DNA of 64,000 nt from Forficula auricularia (GCA_024734495.1 JALMQS010000009.1:458017-522016); one strand, 5' to 3'. Counted from the first letter of the stretch, positions 44,610 through 57,110 are shown. The notes: generated from the letters alone by a model not told the origin. Numbers and translations: made by a program.

Positions 44610-46060
44610 TCTTGTTTAAAAGCGCGATCAAAAACAATTCTATTTAATATGTTAATTATTCTTTAATATATTAATTAGAAAATTATTTAAACTCTCTTAC
44701 TCTTAAGAAAACATATTATCAATTTTAATCTGAGCTCAGTATCATTGAGTATGTCTTTTAAAACCCTATTAAACTTGTTATTTTGTGATTTTCATTTTGA
44801 GTCCTTCGCTATTTCTCTATAGAGCCCCAGGCTCGAATTGCTAAAGTACGTTTTTATTTAAATCGAAATTAAAATAGCTATTTGAAAACTCCGATAAATA
44901 AATCGATTTAAGAGGTTCTAGATAATTACTTTAATTAGAATCTCAGTGAAATGATGATAAATTTAATTCGTTAAATAAATTAATCTCATAATTAAAATCA
45001 AACACATTCAAATGGATTGAAACCGCGACATTCTCTATTCTGCCCGCCTTAATTCAACGGTTAATCCTTTTTTATCAGTTGAATAATGAACCCAGTATTT
45101 TGGCAAAACCCACTCCCACCTCAGCTTAGCGCTTTCAGTGTTTGGCTTTTTGGGGTTTGCCGAATATCAGATCTTAGTTCGTTTTTACATCCATTGTTTG
45201 TAAATCGTCATTATGATTATTATCCACTTTTCAAGAGTCAAGGCCACAGTATTTTCTATCTCCCTCACTCTCTCCATTGGTGTCTATTAACATAATTATT
45301 AATTGAAGGTTAATTAATTAAAGTGTGTTAAAGGGTACTCTTTTAACAAATTAGTTGGATAATAGCCTGAGCATTTCTAAGAAATATCTGGGTAGGGTTT
45401 AGAAGATTGAAAAATGTAACAAAATTCATCCATTCGGGGAATTAATTACCTTAATAGTAGAGATAACTAAACGGAATGTCTCGTGGAATACATCTTCGAG
45501 AATAAACTAAGATTATGTTTCGAAAAATAACAGGAAAGTAACAATTTTTTACGAAACACCCTCACAGAGAAGATATAATCTTAAATAATTCCTATAATGC
45601 GCCACGAGGGGGTGGGGGGTTATCAAGGGGCAAGGGGGGGGGGCAATATAACTCTGTACTAGGGAAATTGGGCTTTATTTTATTACGTTAATTTAATTTG
45701 ATCTGCTTCGCTATTTGTTGATGGGGTGGGTGTGTCCCTCAGTGTCTGATCCAAGTGGCGCGTCCCTAAAATGGAGAATGAAATTTTAGGTGATGAGTGA
45801 AGGATGTAGGGAAATGGGCTTCCTGGTACTAATGCTATAAATAATGATATACAGACCAGCGGTTATGAGAGACAATGAGATAGTTTTATTGATTGACTGT
45901 ACAATGAACTCTGGTATCTGTATTGCAAGCGAAGTCCTGGAGAGGAGCCTCCGGTGTGTGTATGGGCTCGTTGTATATTCCTTGTACTAGATGAATCAGC
46001 GCGTAGGTGTGTGTGTCACTCCGCCGTATGTGTAGGTATGTATATATGTGTATATATCCT
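44610..46060. other. No gene recognised
   Basis: AT-rich with G-runs near 45610-45645. A TATAAATA at about 45835 precedes the repeat block at 46063, but no transcript structure can be argued. Confidence 0.4.
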
Positions 46061-46062
46061 GT

Positions 46063-46330
46063 CCAACTCCAATAACAGTGTGGATATGTGTATATGTAAG
46101 ACAGTAGCTCTCTTATGCACTCCTTGCTCTCTGAAGTCAATCACGGCGGGACTTGAAGGTATATGTATTCGTATGCTGTGCAACTCCAATAGCAATTATG
46201 TTCACTCTCTCACTTCTCTGCAGTCAAACACTGCGGAACTTGAAGGTAAAAGTATAAGTGTATTCTCTTCAACTCCAAAAACAGTGTATGTTCACTCTCT
46301 CACCTCTATCAAGTCAATGCTCTGCTGTTA
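46063..46330. repeat. Three imperfect tandem units of about 100 bp
   Basis: Each unit starts CAACTCCAA(T/A)A and contains CAGTGT(A/G), TCACTCTCTCAC-like sequence, AAGTCAA or CAGTCAA, and (in the first two) GGGACTTGAAGGT/GGAACTTGAAGGT. A plus-strand frame of 126 codons (45954-46334) runs through them and repeats with them. Base composition and the lack of any known domain make coding unlikely. Confidence 0.6.
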
Positions 46331-46639
46331 TTAATCACTGGTCATTTTCTATGTTTTCTCAGAACTCATCAGTTTCCCTTGTTCGTTGACTAATAGATAG
46401 AAGTCCTTAATTAGACTTAATTCTAAATAAAAATAATATGTTAATTAATTATCAAAATAAATTCCTGTTCAACCAGCAGGACCATTGCACTTTAACTCAA
46501 ATGAATCGACATTTTTGCTTTTGTTGTTAGAGTTCTATCAAATTTTTAATCGTATTTAGAATTAATGAATTTTGCTATTGGTAATTTTTTAATGGTCACT
46601 AAAGCAACAGGGGGCCGCAAAAATATTAGAATTTTTTAA

Positions 46640-47705
46640 GTTTTTATATCTGTTCAAATAAAAATAAGCTGTCGTGTTCTGATGTGGCCATCCACTTGAG
46701 TTTACCATACAACCTGGCCCCTCTCTTATATTTAATATTTAATAAAATTATTTATAATCATGTAGGGGAGGGGGTTAGTTTTTCCATTTTTAGACTCCTG
46801 GTGCTGGTGGCCCACTGATTATATATACAAAATTTGGTTGAGTTTGGTACAAGAGCCTATATTTTCATTTTTTGACTATGCCCCCCCCCATTTTAGGCGG
46901 TTAGTTTTTTGCATTTTTAGACTTCTGGGGACCTCTGATTATGTATACAAAATTTGTTTGAGATTGCTCAAATGGCCTAGATTTTTAATTTTTAACCCCC
47001 TCCACCCCCCTCAATTTTGGGTCCATATGCCACAAAATCTAATCAGCTCTTAATCTCAATGGACCAAAACTACGTGTGAAATTTGTTTTCGATATTCAAA
47101 CTAGTTTTTGAGCTAGCTCGTCCACAAAAATTTGGTAACTCACAGACTAACTAACAGAATAACAGACTAACAGCCAGACAAACTAACAGACATTTTGACA
47201 ATTTGGTTTCGATATTCACACTAGTTTTTGAGCTAGCTCGTCCACAAAAATTTGGTAACTCACAGAATATCTAACAGATAACAGACTAACAGACAGACTA
47301 ACTAACAGACAATCAAATTTCTCCTTGTGAAATACCACCAACTCCAACCTAATTTAATTTTAACTAACAGACATTTTGACAATTTGATTTCGATATTCAC
47401 ACTAGTTTTTGAGCTAGCTGATCCACAAAAATTTGGTAACGCACAGACTAACTAACAGAATAACATACTAACAGCCAGACTAACTAAGAGATATTTTGAC
47501 AAAACAATTATTATCTCGAAAAATATAATTTTTTCGATGTTCACTTATTAGAGCTTTTTTGTAGAGCGAAATGCCATGGTTTTGCTCAATTTTTTTAATC
47601 AATATAGTTTCAGCCGTTTTTGAGATATTTCGAAAAAAGTAAGGAAAAAAAACACTTTTTTCATGCACGATTACAATACTTGACCAAACCCTGTATGGTA
47701 AAATA
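46640..47705 (-). repeat. TACCATACAGGG interspersed repeat, copy 2, with internal triplication
   Basis: Inverted relative to 33957-34570 and sharing both ends. It is longer because a unit is present three times (near 47082, 47205 and 47385). The unit has TTCGATATTCACACTAGTTT, TTGAGCTAGCTCGTCCACAA and an array of CTAACAGA words. A CCCC-rich segment around CATTTTTAGACT also occurs twice (46785, 46913). Confidence 0.7.
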
Positions 47706-48309
47706 AAAATAAATAAAAAAACAATATGTTACTAGTTTTTATGAGTGATACATATCGTCGCTGATCTTACAAAACCTCGTAAGTTCGATTTTTGGCCAAA
47801 TACATATTCTTAAAACATTCTTAAGTCTGTCTATTGAAAGCTTATTATTCTATTCCAATTTAATTTCGCGCTACGGACAAATAATAAATATTGCATTGTA
47901 TAGGTATGTATTCGTGTTTAAAATGGTTTTTCTTGTTTTCTGGCAAATTTTGAATTTAGGACTTGTATGATTGATTAGGTTTTGTATGATCATCGACAAT
48001 ATGTAATTGACAGATCAATTTAATGACATCTCATTAAATTGGTTAAATTAAATGAAAACGTTGAGAGCATAGGTAAATTTGACCCAAACAGACAGATAAA
48101 ATTACAAGTTGAATAATACCATGCAAATATTTTTTATAAGTATAGGTTTACAGTTTGTATACTATAGCTTATAGCAAATAAACTTTCATTTGCAATTATA
48201 CCTATTTTTCAAGAAATATGTTATTACTACAATCTGAAAAAGCAACTAAATTTATCTATGCAAAGAAATCAAGTCAATATTTTTTCATGCGAGGTAAAAT
48301 ATAGGCGAT
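47706..48309. other. No gene seen
   Basis: AT-rich sequence. The left end of the hAT remnant that follows may lie here, but I could not find it. Confidence 0.4.
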
Positions 48310-48975
48310 GAAAATGAAACTTTGAACATGGATTCGAAGAATAGAATCGAATGTTTTCGAAATTTTTCCAAAATGTTTTCAAATTATTCTCAAATGATTA
48401 CAGATCATTGTGAATTTGATGAAGAACATACTAATTATTTAATTCAATGTCATCTCTAAAAATTAATTGAAAAATATTTTCCAAATATTGAAATTGACAG
48501 CAGAAAATTTTGGATTCGCGCTCCCAATAATAACTGGAACAAGGCCAATTTATCATCAACCCACGATGACACTCTGATTGAATTGATAAAGGATTTAAGT
48601 TTGAATTCACTTTTCAAGAAAACAAGTTTGGTACAATTTTGGATACATATTTGGAAGGAATATCCATACCTGTTCTCCATTGCCATACAACATGTATTGC
48701 CTTTTGCTTCCACATATCTGTGCAAAAAGAGATTTTCCACAATGGTCAATATTAAAACGAAGGAATATTATCTACTCCGATAGACTCTTGTGAGTGTATT
48801 CAACAACATTGATGAATTATTGTTACATTTGAGAGTGTTTTTTTGTACGAGTAATTACGAGTTTATGAGGGGGAGGGGGTACTGGACGAGAAAATATTTT
48901 AGGATTTTAAGGAGACCACGAATATACTTTCGGGTTTTAAGAGGGCCGCGACTAATAAAAGGTTAAGAACCACTG
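48310..48975 (+). mobile_element. hAT transposon remnant, right end
   Basis: The right end is AGGGCCGCGACTAATAAAAG, then GGTTAAGAACCACTG at 48961-48975, followed by CACTAGAG, which fits a hAT target duplication. A matching left end was not found. It carries the C-terminal part of a transposase on the plus strand. Confidence 0.65.
48460..48783 (+). pseudogene. hAT transposase C-terminal (dimerisation) domain
   Basis: The frame reads KYFPNIEIDSRKFWIRAPNN, DDTLIELIKDLSLNSLF, LVQFWIHIWKEYPYL, HVLPFASTYLCKKRFSTMVN and IKTK. This is the hAT dimerisation region of ZBED5-type transposases, usually LPFATTYLCE.GFS...IKTKYR. A stop lies just upstream (48457), with recognisable similarity before it (MDSKNRIECFRNFSKMFSNY), so the gene is broken. 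The protein ends early after EYYLLR. Confidence 0.8.
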
Positions 48976-48989
48976 CACTAGAGCACTTT

Positions 48990-49359
48990 AAGAATCAGAA
49001 TAGTTAAATCTTCCGAAATATTATTAAAGGCGTCTCTGATAGTAAAATGAATTGTTAAAATTCCGCTGTGTAAATTGATGCAATATTGTTAAGCTTAAAT
49101 AAATTGCTTTTTCCCTTTACCCAATTTGCATAACCAGCGCCATATTGTATTTATGTATATTTATCTGAAAATGTTTATAATTTATGTTTGTAAAATTACT
49201 CTTACTTTTAGAACTTCTTAGGCACACAGAAATGCTCGATACAGAGACAGAGGAGTTTCACTATTTTCCACTCTTAGTACTGAAAAAACAATGCCTGATA
49301 CAGCGCACTTTTGAAGGAACAGCTGAAGACAATAATATGTATAAGACTTTTGTCTAAAG
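48990..49359. other. No gene seen
   Basis: AT-rich sequence between two hAT elements. Confidence 0.4.
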
Positions 49360-49598
49360 CAGTGTTTCTCAACCTTTTTTGGTTGACGGCACACTAAAAA
49401 TATCTGGAATCATTTGCGGCATATGTAAAATAAAAAAAATAAATAAAAAAGTAAAAGTTGTATGAAACAAAAAAAATAAAAAATGAAATAATTACAAATA
49501 CTATTTCAAAGTTACAAAACCCATACAATTTTAATTATTTGTCGAAAACGCTTGCGGCACATTTGACAACCTCTCGCGGCACACCTTGAGAAACACTG
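49360..49598. mobile_element. hAT miniature element, copy 1
   Basis: Inverted ends CAGTGTTTCTCAA and TTGAGAAACACTG, with subterminal TTGACGGCACAC and GCGGCACACC, both containing GCGGCAC words. Flanks GTCTAAAG and GCTTAGAG are a poorly preserved 8-bp duplication. Non-coding, 239 bp. Confidence 0.75.
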
Positions 49599-49599
49599 G

Positions 49600-50235
49600 C
49601 TTAGAGACCCCAAAATCTAAACAGTTCTCTGCATTGAAAATATTAAAATTTTGCTACAGGGCAAACTTTCTAAGACGATTTCTTTTTATAAATTTAATTT
49701 TTCTATTGAATGATAAAAATGAAGAAAAAAGTAAAACGTTTTCACAACCCAGTACGTTCGCTAGTTAGAACAAGTATTTTTTCACATTATTGTCTGAATT
49801 TTATAAAAGTTCAATTAAATATTTGCTCTCTCTATAACGAATATAATTTTGATCCAAGAGCAAAAGGCCATTCCTAGAATAATAGAAATTAAAAATTAAA
49901 TCATTAATAGGTCTTGACTTATATTGGCATTCTTGCATTTCCTTCGCTATAAAGGAAGAAGTTGGATAATTCTATCCACACCCTTTTTAGTTATTTTCCT
50001 CAATCGGGTTCTAATGAAAGAAGGAAAAGGAAGTCCTCCCCCCCCCGCACATTTATTAATTATGAAAAAAAATTGAAAAATTTCCAAGCCTCGGGTAGCT
50101 AGTATGGCGTAGTAAGTAGTAATTAAGATAATAATAAACTTAAATATAAATTCTTTATTTATGCCTTTATTATGACTTCGCATTAAAATCTGAATAACAT
50201 TTTTTCTTTTTGCATTTTTGAATCGGAACTTTTAA
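49600..50235. other. No gene seen
   Basis: AT-rich with a CCCCCC run near 50040. A 78-codon minus frame (49947-50183) is unrecognised. Confidence 0.4.
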
Positions 50236-50243
50236 AGCTAGAG

Positions 50244-50473
50244 CAGTGTTTCTCAACCTTTTTTGGTTGACGTCACAATAACAATTTCTGGAATCATTTG
50301 CGGCACACCTGAATATAATAAATTGTAAAAGTTGTATGCCATAGGTACTTGTGCTTCATGATAGCGCACTGCCAAAGAAATGTTGAATTCGTTCGGAGTG
50401 TGAGATTTCTTATAAAGTCCTGATATTGATCGCATTGATTATCATTAGTTTAGACTGTTTGAGAAACAAGTGG
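50244..50473. mobile_element. hAT miniature element, copy 2
   Basis: The left end CAGTGTTTCTCAACCTTTTT and the following TTGGTTGACGTCACAATAAC match copy 1 closely, and GAATCATTTGCGGCACA is shared. The right end is uncertain: TTTGAGAAACA near 50460 could be its decayed inverted repeat. Confidence 0.6.
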
Positions 50474-50506
50474 AAGAAATGAAGTTTAGAGAATGATAAC
50501 AAGCTC

Positions 50507-50508
<2 letters not shown>

Positions 50509-50561
<53 letters not shown>
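50509..50561. repeat. (AT)n microsatellite with adjoining repeat-family end
   Basis: An AT run followed by TTGCACCAAGCATAGGGCAA and CCTCATTGATTTCTCTTTAT, the same arrangement of AT repeat plus GCAGAGGACAACCT-type block as at 43931-44030. Confidence 0.75.
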
Positions 50562-50564
<3 letters not shown>

Positions 50565-50599
50565 CACCAAGCATAGGGCAACCTCATTGATTTCTCTTT

Positions 50600-52238
50600 A
50601 TGTTACAAACTTAATTCAGTGAAACTTCTTTTCATTATCGTGGGCTCCATCCCCATTAAATTAATAATAATGAATAAATACTATTTTCATTTGGAAAAGG
50701 ATTAAAATGGATTTTGTTTTAGATTTAGAATTGTATTATATTATTTAGTTTAAGCTAGAATATGAGATTTTTATTTTTGCGCTCAGGGCGAACTCATCAT
50801 CACCTGCCTTTAATACCTTCATATCTCCATTAAATAATAACCCGAGGGCAGAATTAGCTCGATATCCATTTCCAAAAGCACCTTAGGAAACATTTGATAT
50901 AATATAATAAAATAATTAAATTACTTAGCATTTCGTTATGTTTTTTAAAAGATTTTTTTAGAAACTTATAAATTTGACCGAGTATCGAGCTCACTCATTT
51001 AATTTAGAAAAAATGGTACATTTTTAGAAAGGCTTTCCAATTACAAATGTTTAATTCTGTTGATTAAATAATATTTATCGGTATTTTTGGGGAATTTTTA
51101 ATTGATACTCAAAAGAGATTAAAATCAACCAATAACCATTGATATGAAGTTGTTCACCTGTGTATTTTTTTTTTAATGATAAGGATGAAAAATAATTAAA
51201 ATGATGCCGAAATGGATTCGCCTGCTGTGTAAATGTACAATGACATAAGCACAGATTAGAATTTCAACGAAGTGCTCACGTCAGGTTCATTTTGACGCAA
51301 AAGTTTGACGTCTCGAGACAATTCATAACGTTTGACATTGGCGTCGCATAGCAACATCACCTATATCGTTGAGGGTCGCAAAGTAATCGAGGTCGTTAAT
51401 CATAATAGATCCTTAAGAGTAAATATGAAATTTAAAACTTAATTATCTTACAGGTTGGAGATATCACATCAAGATTTTGCCTCTTTTGTGAATTAACTAT
51501 TTAAGAGTAAATCCAACTTATTTTGCATTTTTTTAACTAAAAATCTGGAAATATAACTTTATTCCACCCCAACAATAATAATATAGTTTTATGTCTCAAC
51601 TATCTATAGACCAATTTCTAATAATGGTCATGAATTAAAAAACATTTTTAAATTTTTTACGATTTTTCCCATTCAGGTGTGACAATCAAGGGGGCGAAAT
51701 TGAGAGGGACGGATTTGACATTAGAGAATTTTGATTTGGTAATGTAGGCAGAGACTGGCTTAAAAATATATAAGGTTACAATTTTGGTTACAATTTACTA
51801 AAAGTAAAACAAAACTAGAAAGGTTTTTTAAATATATATTTTTATATAAATTTTATCGCAGGGACGGAAATGACACTTATGAACGACATAATGAATCAGT
51901 ACCTTTATGAAGTCATTTTTCTGTGTTATCATATAAATAAAATTAACACCACTGGTTGCCATTAACAAACCAACTCATCAACTGACAATATTTTTTCTCT
52001 TGGCCAATGTAGTGGTGGCGTGAGTCAAGTTATATACTAAAACTATGTTGGGGACTGAATTGACACACTGTTTTTGGTCAATTTTAATAATTTTTTCTAA
52101 CAAAATTTTAATAACTAGTAAAACTTTATTAAATTATATAGTCTTTATTCATCTTTTTTTTTATTTAGGTGATATTTTATTCAGTCATATTTCAACATTT
52201 TTCAACTAAATACACGGGTTTGAAGATTTAAACAACCA
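50600..52238. other. No gene recognised
   Basis: AT-rich. A CpG-containing patch at 51285-51375 holds several TGACG words and GTCGCATAGCAAC, which resembles an RFX X-box half-site pair. Otherwise no structure. Confidence 0.45.
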
Positions 52239-52246
52239 AATTGGAC

Positions 52247-52498
52247 CAAGGGCGGATCCAGGAATTTTTTATGGGGGGGGGGGGGGCAGAGACGCCGCCC
52301 CCCTCACACACACATAGAACTTTATTTTCAATTTTAAATTTTTTTTTGTTTTTTAATTTTTTTACAAGTATCATATCTCATATTTTAAGTTCATTAAAAT
52401 AAAAAAATTGTTATAAATTCCCTGTCGATTTGGCCGCCGTTTTTTGGACTCTATGGGGGCGGTCGCCTCCTCCGCCCCCCCCCCTGGATCCGCCCTTG
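52247..52498. mobile_element. Miniature DNA transposon with exact 8-bp duplication
   Basis: Inverted ends CAAGGGCGGATCCAGG and CCTGGATCCGCCCTTG are perfect over 16 bp, followed inward by G-runs and C-runs. The flanking AATTGGAC is identical on both sides (52239-52246, 52499-52506). An 8-bp duplication fits hAT or P superfamilies. No coding sequence. It appears young. Confidence 0.92.
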
Positions 52499-52506
52499 AA
52501 TTGGAC

Positions 52507-54680
52507 AGAGGGCGGAATTGACTTTTTGTAGATTATTTGAATTGAAAAAATATGAAATTGAGTTAAATCAGCGTTAAAAAATTTATGAGTGCAACAATAA
52601 ATGTATACAATTAAAGAATATATTATTAAAAATGGAAAATTTATCTTAAATTGGAAAAATAAACCTAGTGGACTTTACAATGAAAAATATATGTTGGATT
52701 TGCACTTAACTCGTTTGTGAGCTGCGAACATTGTTTACCTAACAAGTAATAATCGGAATGTGTTTTTTAATTAATATAAAAATAGATTTTCCACAAAATA
52801 AGTAATTTTGGAAAATATTTTGATCAACATCCCTTTTTTAAAATTCTAGAGCTTGAATTTAAATAAAATTCGGGCCGTTTCAGGTACATCTTTACTTCGA
52901 GTTTTCCTCCTATTTACTTAGCTAATTGAGTAGCAAAATAATGTTTCTTTTGAATTAAGACACAATTCAGCTTGAGCAATTCTAGATTTAATTTATTTTT
53001 GGCTCCTCAAACGTGATTTTATTTCCTAGATAGCGGAATTCCGTAACTTCATCAAATTCTCTCGGCTAAATTTAAAACACTCATGTTTCGTTTGTTCTTT
53101 CTTTGAATAAACTAAGACCTTATTGAAATAAATGATTTTATATATTCATATAAATATCTATACAAATATTAATCGATTGATAGAAGCAGAAAAATACATT
53201 TTTTAATCCACTTCATAAATTATTGTTATGAAAGTTGCCTGGGCACGAATTTAATTCATTACCCTAATGGCATAACGAGTAACAGCCAAGTTTCATTAAA
53301 ATAATTTAAATTAAAAATTTAGAATCCACAAATTTAGATTGTCATTCAAAATGGAAAGAATGCATTTTGATTGAAAGTAGGTACTATTTTCTTAACTATA
53401 ATTATTCTCGGCGGATTTAACTTGGCTCTGCATCCTAGATTTCATTATTTTTTTCGAACTTGGCATGTTTTTTCACAGAAGTGTTTTGGATAGGATTTCC
53501 CTTATTTTTGTAAGCTAATATGTAACTTTTATTTTTTATTTTTTGAGGGTGGGTTAATTTACCATTTAAAAAATTTCACCTCTTCATTTTAGAGATTAAG
53601 GGTAGTAGAGTTTTTGTGATTCATTTTCACTTTTATTATCCCTAACTACAAAATTGCCAAATTGTATATTACTAAGGTCATTACACAATTTAAAAATAAT
53701 GAAAAAAAGAAAGAAAGAAAGTCCGAGTTTTTCGAATTTTTCCTTTATTATTACCTCCAAACTCTTCCATTATATCAAATTTTAGTATCCTAGATTCATT
53801 TCATTATATAATAGATGCTTTACCCTACATAATTCACCCCTTTATTTTAGGGGTTGAAAGAGAGAAAGTTTGGGTTTTGAGAATTTTTCCTTTATTTGGG
53901 TACCAGCATACGAAATTTCATGATGCTGGTATGATTGGAAGTACCAGATAGGTTTTGATGACCTGTCAGTCAGTCAGCCAGTCAATGAGTGACAAAATTA
54001 GCTATTTTCTCAGGTCCATATCTCAGAGACAATTTAAGATATATTATTGAAATTTGGTACTCTTTTCAAGATGAATTACATAAATACATGTTTATAATTT
54101 CACCTCTGTATCTCATATGATCCTTAGCTGCAAGGGGGTCAAGCGTGGCTCGAAATTGTTCGTATAAATAGCGTACAGTGTGTACGGCCAATGCTCTAAC
54201 TTAGCCTGCGCACGCTGTGCGCTATGACTGTACAATCACGAAAATTGATAGATATAAGGTAAAAATCTATGGTAAAACTACCCATTTAAAATTTCTTAGA
54301 CGTTTTTGTAATGTAAAACATAATATATCTATAGACTATTCATCTGAAGAAAAATAGAAAATTAATTGTAATTTTCCATTTAAATCACAGCTACTATTTT
54401 AGAACTTTTTATTTATAAAATATTCATAGATATAACAAAAATCAATCGAAACAGACCAGTTCAAAAACACAGCCTTCGCCCTGACAGTGGCCTAAAACAT
54501 AAATTTAAAGAAATGAATACTTGATGAATAGCGACGAAAAAGTCTAATTTATTGAGATGGATTTATTATTTGTACATGGAGAACCAAAACCTAAAAATAC
54601 ATTTGAAGTAACTCAAATTGAACATTAAAATTTCAACGAATGAGAGTATTTAATTAAAAAGCTGTCCTATATTACTTAGG
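52507..54680. other. No gene; weak repeat from 53540
   Basis: AT-rich to 53500. From 53540 to 54060 there are loosely repeated segments (TTTTAGGGGTTGAAAGAGAG, GAATTTTTCCTTTATT twice) and a CAGTCAGTCAGCCAGTCA run at 53967, typical of an unclassified insect repeat. A TATAAATA at about 54164 lies beside a GC-richer stretch, without a following frame. Confidence 0.45.
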
Positions 54681-54722
54681 AATTGAAAGTTTTTGTGCGA
54701 GAGTAGCAGAATTTTTATATAT

Positions 54723-54853
54723 TAAAGGAGACAATAAGAGCGTGTGCTTCTGCTGGAATTATAAATTTTATTTATTTATTAAATAAATAATTTATTAAAT
54801 AAATAAAATTTATAATTCCAGCAGAAGACACAGTCTTTTATTTTCTCCTTCAA
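54723..54853. repeat. Palindrome of 131 bp
   Basis: TTCTGCTGGAATTATAAATT and its inverted copy flank an inner TTTATTTATTTATTAAATAA-type core. Outside these, AAAGGAGACAATAAGAG pairs loosely with CTTTTATTTTCTCCTT. Adjacent TTTTTGTGCGAGAGTAGCAG links it to the CAGAG repeat family. Confidence 0.7.
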
Positions 54854-54859
54854 TACTTA

Positions 54860-55596
54860 GGATTCATTCATATGAAGATTTAGTAAATCATAGGTAAGCA
54901 TTACGACTAAATTATTCATCTTATTACCCACTGATTTGTTAAATTAATCTCTCTTACCCAAATATTTCAAAAGAACTTGTATTATCAACCAAATTGAGAA
55001 ATGTATTTGTGGGTTCTTCGTCTCTGTATGTTTTTAATTTTTAGTTTAACCAATATAATTTAACGTGATAGATATAAAACACTCATTAATTGCATAAGAA
55101 TTTAAAGAATTAACAATACTGTGATAATTGATAAGGAATAGTACATAATTTGGTTAATACTCTGCACGAATGAATCAATCTCGAGGAAAATCACCATTTC
55201 TTCGAAAGAGATATTGATTTTTGTTCTTTCAATTGAAAATTCTATCAGAAACTCAAAAGGGTCTTCAAACGATTGGCTTCGAACTAACATACTAGGAAAC
55301 AAATAATAATTTACAGAGAGAAAACAATGTTGGTTTGGAGTAATCGACTAATGAATTCTAATTAATATAGCAATAAGTAATATAATGTATGAGGCATTAG
55401 ACCACCTGACCTTATGATGTTTTCAACCAGCACATAGCTTACTTACTAAAATCTGTTTTCCATTTGGAAATATAGTTGTAGGTATAAAAACTCATTGATT
55501 GTTGGTTATATTTAAAAAAGCTGTTAGTCTGAAATTAATTATTTGATTAAAATTTAAATTGGAAATTCAGGAGTTTTGACCCTCCCCTTCCCACAC
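54860..55596. other. No gene seen
   Basis: AT-rich sequence. A 66-codon minus frame (55102-55302) is unrecognised. Confidence 0.45.
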
Positions 55597-56118
55597 GACA
55601 GAAGTGATAACTTATATGGCATTTATAATTCTAAAATTATCTTGCAACGAAACCTTGAAGGAGGGAAGAATCCTCCGAAACGTCGCGTCGGTTTGAAAGA
55701 AAAGGAGGAAGGATTCCAATAAATTACACCTTATTTGATATGTTTTAATTTTTTCTTTCCTCACTAGCCCTGGGCTGCCTTCCATTACATTCAATTCTAA
55801 AATTATTTTTGGAAAAGGAATAATTAGTATATTTTCCGAGAATGATTGAACTGGTACTAGCCACAGTCCAATCGTGACGCGTGACGGCTCAATCTCATTT
55901 ACTGCCCAGGAAAATAAAAAAGTACATGAGCGCCAAAATTCAAATATAAGATATTAATTTGAGCTTAGAGTTAATGCTGAAGCGCCATCTGTGGCTAGAC
56001 ACAGACCCCAACCTTGACGCGTGGGAACCGTTACAGCGTGACGCGTGATGGATCAATCCCATTTACTGCCAAGTAAAATAACAAGTGTGCAAGGCGCGCC
56101 AAAAGAAGTTATCACTTC
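55597..56118. mobile_element. Inverted-repeat element with internal duplication
   Basis: GAAGTGATAACTT at the left and AAGTTATCACTTC at the right are inverted ends. Inside, GTGACGCGTGACGGCTCAAT (55874) recurs as GTGACGCGTGATGGATCAAT (56039) with the next 25 bases. A third TTGACGCGTGG occurs at about 56013. A copy of the GAAA-motif repeat (55653-55795) is embedded near the left. No target duplication was found and the two parts may be independent. Confidence 0.5.
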
Positions 56119-57100
56119 AAAAATTGCACTTTTATCAAATTGTATCGTTCTTGCGCCATCTCAAGACATGCTATAATCACTGTCTCAAAAATTTGTATGC
56201 CTTTTTTACATCAATTAACATTTATTTTATGGTATTGCAATAACATTGTATTGTTTTCGAATACAAAAAAAAGAATCTAGCCAAATCTGTAATTTACGAA
56301 ACTTTATCGTTCTTATGTTACGTCAAGACATGCTCCAATGTTTTGTATATTTTGTTTTCGTCTTTTCTACTACGAAACGCAACTTTTCCACGCTATCACA
56401 AATAAAAAATAAAAATTTGTATTTTTTGTTCCACCCTAATGGGCAACTATTGCACGATTCTACATAATTAGCTGAAATTTGGCACACAAGTTTGTATCAA
56501 TAAAGTCAAACCGAGTACTAACAAACAAAAAATTACCAAATAATTAAAATTAGCTGAAATCGTATCGAGTCTTGAAAAAGTTATCACTTTTTTCTCAATT
56601 ATTTCCTATTGACAATATTAGGGAAATACAGCTTATAGTATTCAATTAAGCCTCTGAGCACAAATCACAATTTTTCACAGTGTGGAATGGTTGATTACAA
56701 AAATCGAAATTAGGCATTACGTGTTTCTTGAATTCCCTTCTGATTGTACACAGCCCAAGGTGGCTTAGTGGAGTAGGAAGAATGGCGAAGCGGATCTTAA
56801 AACAGGGGTTCTCTGCCCGCTTCTGACCATGGAGTGATCGCCATTACTTATCAAAGCAGTTAATTAATTGGAACAAATGGTCCGAGCTAAGAGTCTGCAG
56901 ACACAACCGAATCTTCTAGTCGTAAAAGAAAGGGAATCAGATGAAAACAACTTAAGAAAGAAGATTATACATTGAAAGAGGTTTATTGATAATTACAGTC
57001 TGAAAAGTTAGTAAATTAACAAAAAAAAAAACAAAAAAAAATTAATAGACATTGTGGTGGTGGTGCCAGGTGAAACAACTTTAATAAAGATAAAAGTAAA
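56119..57100. other. No gene; possible SINE at 56751-56940
   Basis: A plus-strand AGGTGGCTTAGTGG (A-box-like) and GGGGTTCTCTGCCCG (weak B-box-like) at 56758-56822 suggest a tRNA-derived SINE with a diverged body. Elsewhere AT-rich, with a loose duplication of TTATCGTTCTTATGTTACGT and TGTATCGTTCTTGCGCCATC around AAGACATGCT. Confidence 0.4.
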
Positions 57101-57110
57101 TACAAATAAT

